Shown piece after piece: positions 59,598 through 64,000 of a DNA stretch of 64,000 nucleotides. Source of the DNA: Verrucomicrobiota bacterium (lineage in GTDB: Bacteria > Verrucomicrobiota > Verrucomicrobiia > Opitutales > Opitutaceae); assembly GCA_023443455.1 (NCBI GenBank), contig JAEZUE010000070.1:1-64000 (forward strand), written 5' to 3'. The position numbers and the translations under genes are program-made. Every line of letters begins with the position of its first letter. The first letter of the stretch is position 1. The notes under the pieces were generated by a model, which saw nothing but the letters and a program-made list of their open reading frames with translations, was not told the origin of the DNA and searched no databases.

Positions 59598-60305
59598 ATG
59601 ACCTTTCGCCTTTTCGCCCTGTTCGCCCTTCTCGGCGCCGGCTCCGGACTCCTGGCCGGACCGGCCGACGCTCCCGCTCCGCTGCCCGCGGCCTCCATCC
59701 CTCTGCAGGGGCGCATCGTCGACTTCCGCTATTACTCCCCGGGCGATGTCTACTCGGTCGCCGTCCCTGTGCTCCACGGCGACAAAGCCGAGATCAAGGA
59801 CAACGGCGAGATCGTCGTCTTCAAAGACGACCGAGCCACCTTGCTCACCATCGCGGCATTCGCGATGCCACGGATCGCCCAGTGGGAATACGAGACGAGC
59901 GAGCCGCGCGAGTACCTGATCGATTTCTTCCGCGACAACATCCTGCGCGACTACCGCCGCGAGTTCCCCGGGTCCACGATCGAGGACGCCCGTTTCATCC
60001 CGGAGATCTTCGATGGTGCACTCGTCGGTTTTGCGCTCCTGCCCGGCGGTTCGGCCTTCGCGGTGCCGCCAAGCACCGCCCCGACCGCGCCCACCGCTGC
60101 GGCCAAACGCGCTCATCTCGTGTTCGTTCGCAACCGACACATCTTCGTCGTCGCGATCGAACTGGCCGAACACGTCACCCGCCCCCCGGGGTTCGAGGCA
60201 ACCGATGCCGACGAAAACCGCATCCTCTTCGACCGCCTCCTGACCGTGGTCGATGCGATGCGTTTCGGCGAAAAAGCCCCAGCACCTGCGGCCACAGTTC
60301 CCTGA
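59598..60305 (+). CDS. Exported protein of unknown function
   Basis: This is a 235-residue protein with a signal peptide (FRLFALFALLGAGSGLLA). The mature part has IVDFRYYSPGDVYSVAVPVLHGDKAEIKDNGEIVVFKDD and LIDFFRDNILRDYRREFPGS, with a central Ala/Pro/Thr linker and AKRAHLVFVRNRHIFVVAIELAEHVTR. I do not recognise the family. The ATG at 59598 is chosen because it begins the signal peptide. A 203-nt gap precedes it with no clear feature. Confidence 0.65.
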   Translation: MTFRLFALFALLGAGSGLLAGPADAPAPLPAASIPLQGRIVDFRYYSPGDVYSVAVPVLHGDKAEIKDNGEIVVFKDDRATLLTIAAFAMPRIAQWEYETSEPREYLIDFFRDNILRDYRREFPGSTIEDARFIPEIFDGALVGFALLPGGSAFAVPPSTAPTAPTAAAKRAHLVFVRNRHIFVVAIELAEHVTRPPGFEATDADENRILFDRLLTVVDAMRFGEKAPAPAATVP

Positions 60306-60401
60306 TTGTACCGTTGAGGCTTGGTGCAAACCAAGACCGGCGCCTCGGGTTGTGAAATCGATCCCCCCGACGACAGTGCGCCCGTTCTCACCCTCGACCC
60401 T

Positions 60402-61436
60402 ATGATCACAAACAATCCCCGACTCACCCGCCGCGACGCGTTGCGATTTCTCGGCCTGGCCAGTGCCGGTGCCTTCCTCCCCTCGCTCTCCGCCCAAGCC
60501 GAGACCGCGCCCCTGACAACGAGCCTCGACGCGCACGGTCTCCCCGACCTGCGCGGGCCGCAGGCTGGTTACTTCCGTTTCTCCATCGGCGACTTCGACG
60601 CGGTTTCCCTTTCCGACGGAGGTTTCGGTGGACCGCTCGCCGGCGCGCCATAGCCATCGGCCGACCCAACCGCATTGGCCCAAAGCCTCGAAGCGGCATT
60701 CCTCCCGCCGTCGGCCTTCTTCCTCCCTTTCAATGTGCTGCTCGTCCGCATGGGCACGGAGCTCGTGCTCGTCGACTCCGGCTGCGGTGCGGGCTTCGGA
60801 GCGGCCGGAGGTAAACTCGCCCAACGCCTGGCCGCGATCGGCGTGCCGCCCGCCAAAATCACCGCAGTGATCCTGACCCACGCCCATGGCGACCACTTCG
60901 GCGGCCTGCTCGATCCCACCACCCAAGCTCCGGTTTTCCCCAACGCGCAACACTTCATCCACCGCCGCGAATTCGAATTCTGGACCGGCACCGCCCCCGA
61001 CTTGTCCGCCACCTCCGTGCCCGCCGAGGCGCAACAAGCAAGCATCGCAGGAGCGCGCCAATGCCTGCTCGCGCTCAAGACGAAATGGCAACTGGTGAGC
61101 CCGGGCGACCGCCTCATCAAGGGGCTCGAGATCATCGACGCCCCGGGGCACACCCCCGGCCACATCGCCCTCCAATTCACCTCGGGCGGATCCGGCCTGC
61201 TGCATTTCGTCGACACGCTGCACCACCACGCGATCTCCTTCGCCAACCCGGACCTGCCCTTCGCCTACGACGTGCTTCCTCAGCTGGCGGCACAAACCAG
61301 ACGCCGCCTGCTCGACCGGGCCGCCACGGAACGCACGCGCCTCTTCGGAGCGCACATGCCCTTCCCGGCACTCGGCTTCGCCCGCCGCACCGCCGGCGGC
61401 TTCGAACATGTGATCGAAGCATCGCAGGCGGTGTAG
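60402..61436 (+). pseudogene. Tat-exported metallo-beta-lactamase-fold hydrolase, interrupted by TAG
   Basis: One frame runs from ATG 60402 to 61436. It is interrupted by TAG at 60651-60653 (GPLAGAP, stop, PSADPTALAQSLEAAFL). A twin-arginine signal is present (TRRDALRFLGLASAGAFLPSLSAQA). The metal motif HAHGDHFGG, the second His in DAPGHTPGHIALQF and VDTLHHH show an intact active site after the stop. Without the TAG this would be a protein of about 344 residues of the MBL-fold hydrolase family. It is either a young pseudogene or a sequence error. The frame after the stop has TTG codons from which a signal-less protein could start. Confidence 0.75.
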
Positions 61437-61554
61437 AACGCCCGGCACCGGTGCAGGGCGACCGGCAACGGCATTTCTCTGCCGGCGCCGATCGACGCAG
61501 AGACCTCAATTCCCGCCCGAAACGGCCGAATGAGTCTCTCGCGTCCGTACCGCC

Positions 61555-62760
61555 ATGAAGCGTGCCCTCACCTTTGCTCTGTTCCTCCTCGGCAGCGCGA
61601 GCCTTCCGCTCGCCGCCGAGAGTGTGATCACGCCTCCCGCCCCGTGGCGGGCCAAGCCGCCAACGCTCGCAACCTCCGCCGCCGGAGAAAACGCCTTCGC
61701 CGAAATCTACGTCGAGACCAACGCCTACGGTTTCGTGACCCGCGCCGAACTCAAGTCCGCCACCTCCCCCGCGTTCGGCCAGGCCTGCCTCGAGGCGATC
61801 CGACGCTGGCGCTACTACCCCGCACGAGAAAACGGTTTCCCCGTGCCCGCCAAATTCATCCAGCCGATCCGCCTCGGCGACGGACTGATCGACACCGCGC
61901 CGGCGTCACCAACATCTAGGCACGCAGAGGCCACCCACAGGGTCGCGCCCAAACTGCCGGACGACCTCGCCGGCCTCACCGGGGAGGCCGTCGTGGTGGT
62001 CCGCCTCGATCCCGCGGGCGAAATCGCGAGCCTCGCAGTCGAGCACTCCACCCACGAGGAGCTCAACGCCCCCTGCGAGGCCGCCGTCCGCCAATGGCGC
62101 TTCCGGCCGGCGATGATCGAGGGGCGCAACGCCTCGGCCGTCCTGCATGTTCCCTTCACCTTCCGCGGACCCACCGCACGCGCGTCGATGACAGTGCGCA
62201 ACGTCCGCGAAGCGGATCGCCCCCCGCGTGCGCTCCGCCAACCGGGCCCGATCCTACCGCCGGAGCATGCCACGACCACCGGCGAGGCGGAGATCGCGTT
62301 CGTGATCGACGAACACGGCTTTGTCCTTCAGCCGACAATCCGATCAACCGACCAGCCCGAACTGGCGACCCTCGCACAAAACGCGGTTCTCAGGTGGAAA
62401 TACCGCCCGGCGATCAAAGACGGAAAAGCGATCGCCGTGCGCGCGATCCAACCCTTTCGTTTCAACAACGGCATGGTTGTGACCGACACCCCCGAAACCG
62501 TCGACCGCTTGCCCTCGATCCAGCGCTCCGATCCGCCCGAGATCCCCGAATCGCTGCGCGACATCCGCGGTTACGTGAACGTCCTGTTCTCGATCGACAG
62601 CGAAGGCACCGTCACCGCCGTCGAGGCCACCGACGCGTCGTTGGCCGAATTCAAGGAACCCGCACTGGCGGCCGCGCGCCGATGGCATTTCCGCCCCGCG
62701 ATGAAAGCCGGTCGGCCCACCGCCTCGAAAGCCTCGATCGCCTTCGTCTTCGGGCGATAG
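61555..62760 (+). CDS. Exported protein made of four TonB-C-like repeats
   Basis: This is a 401-residue protein with a signal peptide (ALTFALFLLGSASLPLAA). Four repeats of about 75-90 residues follow. Each ends with a TonB C-terminal pattern: AIRRWRYYPAREN.F, AVRQWRFRPAMIEG, AVLRWKYRPAIKDG and AARRWHFRPAMKAG. Each is preceded by 'GEA...IDE.G.V' strands. It has no membrane anchor and no Pro-rich spacer, so it is not a normal TonB. It may bind TonB-dependent receptors or other envelope partners in the periplasm. It lies 118 nt after the broken MBL gene. Confidence 0.75.
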   Translation: MKRALTFALFLLGSASLPLAAESVITPPAPWRAKPPTLATSAAGENAFAEIYVETNAYGFVTRAELKSATSPAFGQACLEAIRRWRYYPARENGFPVPAKFIQPIRLGDGLIDTAPASPTSRHAEATHRVAPKLPDDLAGLTGEAVVVVRLDPAGEIASLAVEHSTHEELNAPCEAAVRQWRFRPAMIEGRNASAVLHVPFTFRGPTARASMTVRNVREADRPPRALRQPGPILPPEHATTTGEAEIAFVIDEHGFVLQPTIRSTDQPELATLAQNAVLRWKYRPAIKDGKAIAVRAIQPFRFNNGMVVTDTPETVDRLPSIQRSDPPEIPESLRDIRGYVNVLFSIDSEGTVTAVEATDASLAEFKEPALAAARRWHFRPAMKAGRPTASKASIAFVFGR

Positions 62761-62997
62761 TCGCACCGCGCGCCCGTTCCGCAGGAGCCCGGCGAATGTC
62801 GCCACTTTTGTCGCACACCACGGCACCCCGCACCATCCCGGCGAGGCCTGCGGCAGACACCTGATCCGGGTAAGGCCCGTCTCGGCCCGCGCTCCCCTTT
62901 TGTCTCGGCGCCGGAACCGTAGGCTGCGCGGATCCCCAGCCCCGCGCTTGCACCCACCGCAGCGAACGTCTTGATAGATCGCTTTGCGCCGGATGGC

Positions 62998-64000
62998 ATG
63001 AACGAGAACCACGCCTACATCTTCGACGTCGAACAACCCACCGAGTGGGTGTTCCACGGCAAACCGACCTGGATCGCAGGCTGGTTCCTTTCCAAAACAC
63101 AGGCCGTCTTCTCCGACATCCGTGCGGTGATCGACGGCCGCCCGTATCTCGGCGTCCTCGGCCTCCCGCACGAGCACATGGAGAAATGCCACCGCGGTCG
63201 GGCCGGCCTGCCGCACGCGGGTTTCATCCTCCAGGTCTGCCCCCCGTTGGGTGCGACCGAACTGCGCCTCGAGCTGCTCGACGCCGGCCACAACTGGGTC
63301 GAGATCTGGCGCACCCCGATCGAAGTGCGCGAAGGTCCGTCCACGCCGCCACCGCTCGATGTCGGAATGGTGCCAGCGATCTGGCGCGAACTGCTCCAGG
63401 CCCGCCGCGCCGATCCGGCCGGCGACCTCGCACCGACCGCGGACCGACTGATCGAAGCCGCCGCCGCGGTGTCGCTCGACACCTTGCCCAATCCCCCCTT
63501 CTACGGCGCGCTCGAGAATCCGCTGCGCGTCGCCGGCACCCAGTTCGGCAAGATCCGCATCGAGGGCTGGCTCATCCATCAGGAGCAGCGGATCGTGCGG
63601 CTCGTCGGCAGCACGCACCCGGACGTGGAGAACACCATCCAGCACGAGTACCGCGAGCGGCCCGAGGCGGGCGAGATGTTCCCGAATCATCCCTACGCGC
63701 GCCGCTCGCAGTTCTTCGGCATGCTCGATCTTGCGGAAGACGCACCGAACCCGATCTGCGTCAAAATCTTCGCCGAGCTCGAGGACGGCTCGCGGCATCT
63801 GGTCTGGGTCCGCCGGGTCTACCAAAAGACCTGCACGCAACAGGAACGCCCACTGCCCGAGTTCTCCGACCGCCTCCTGCTCGACACGGGCCGCGCCCTG
63901 TACGCCGCCACCCGCCGCCGCGGCTTGCCGCTCGGCCCGCTCCAGCCGCTCTGGGCCGCCGCCAAGCTCACCCGCGAGTACTTTCGCCGCGATGCCCCGG
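62998..64000 (+). CDS. Partial protein, possible N-terminal part of a glycosyltransferase
   Basis: The frame is open to the end of the window (at least 334 residues). The start is at ATG 62998; in-frame TTG 62971 is an alternative. The first 110 residues repeat a pattern (HGKPTWIAGWFLS, IRAVIDGRPYLGVLGLP, HAGFILQVCPPLGATELRLELLDAGHNWVEIW) that is duplicated near 185-290 (NPLRVAGTQFGKIRIEGWLIHQ, EDAPNPICVKIFAELEDG). Similar N-terminal domains precede glycosyltransferases in some bacteria, but the catalytic domain lies beyond the window, so this is a suggestion only. Confidence 0.6.
   Translation, partial: MNENHAYIFDVEQPTEWVFHGKPTWIAGWFLSKTQAVFSDIRAVIDGRPYLGVLGLPHEHMEKCHRGRAGLPHAGFILQVCPPLGATELRLELLDAGHNWVEIWRTPIEVREGPSTPPPLDVGMVPAIWRELLQARRADPAGDLAPTADRLIEAAAAVSLDTLPNPPFYGALENPLRVAGTQFGKIRIEGWLIHQEQRIVRLVGSTHPDVENTIQHEYRERPEAGEMFPNHPYARRSQFFGMLDLAEDAPNPICVKIFAELEDGSRHLVWVRRVYQKTCTQQERPLPEFSDRLLLDTGRALYAATRRRGLPLGPLQPLWAAAKLTREYFRRDAP

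Overview
The window is a GC-rich bacterial chromosome segment, about two-thirds G+C by eye. Its gene content fits the Verrucomicrobiota, most likely the Opitutaceae. Supporting signs are a long nuo cluster, a pseudopilin with a GFTLVELL signal, several exported proteins of the kind common in that lineage, plant-polysaccharide hydrolases (a GH74-type xyloglucanase and a GH2 beta-galactosidase), and intergenic gaps full of short inverted repeats. The taxonomic call is an inference from content; no rRNA gene is present.

Layout. 1-6.3 kb: a PaaX-like (Cas2-fold) regulator lies between two related palindromes, followed by an AsmA-like envelope protein, two co-directional lipoprotein-type genes and a YjbQ-family gene. 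6.4-20.8 kb is an accessory region. It holds a frameshifted gene of lower GC, two toxin-antitoxin pairs and an orphan antitoxin, the GH74 and GH2 enzymes, a tandem pair of unrecognised paralogues, a MITE-like repeat (second copy near 0.9 kb), a HAMP membrane protein, a SIMPL protein, a DUF4143-type ATPase and an NYN/LOTUS gene broken by an amber codon. 20.9-35.9 kb, minus strand: nuoB-C-D-E-F-(small membrane protein)-G-H-I-J-K-L-M-N, the NADH:quinone oxidoreductase genes without nuoA. Several of its gaps carry paired REP-like repeats or other inverted repeats, and most of its genes are preceded by pyrimidine-rich leaders. 36-45 kb: a CBS/CorC transporter-type protein, tRNA-Ser(GGA), a zinc-ribbon protein, a hybrid histidine kinase, a DUF374 acyltransferase, a carbohydrate-binding-module protein, tRNA-Ala(CGC), rpsB-tsf and an MBL/beta-CASP nuclease. 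45-51 kb: two paralogous exported beta-propeller-like proteins, a DUF3108 protein, a 3-methyladenine glycosylase, a PfkB kinase and a coiled-coil protein. 51.4-53.9 kb: a complete AmmeMemoRadiSam module. 54-64 kb: rplU-rpmA, an OGG1-type glycosylase, a pseudopilin, rsmA, a Cys-rich PAS kinase, a Tat-exported MBL protein broken by an amber codon, a protein made of four TonB-C repeats, and the start of a gene that runs off the window.

How it fits together. The core of the window is housekeeping: Complex I, ribosomal proteins S2/L21/L27, EF-Ts, rRNA methylation, tRNAs and base-excision repair. The 6-20 kb part behaves like a turnover zone with toxin-antitoxin genes, broken genes, lower-GC genes and dispersed repeats. 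Three genes have an internal stop or frameshift that separates two parts that read as one protein, and a fourth has a stop in its signal-peptide region. These may be true decay or sequence errors; read data would decide. Shine-Dalgarno sequences are scarce, and some genes have a TANNNT box 6-7 nt before the start codon, which suggests leaderless or otherwise SD-independent initiation.
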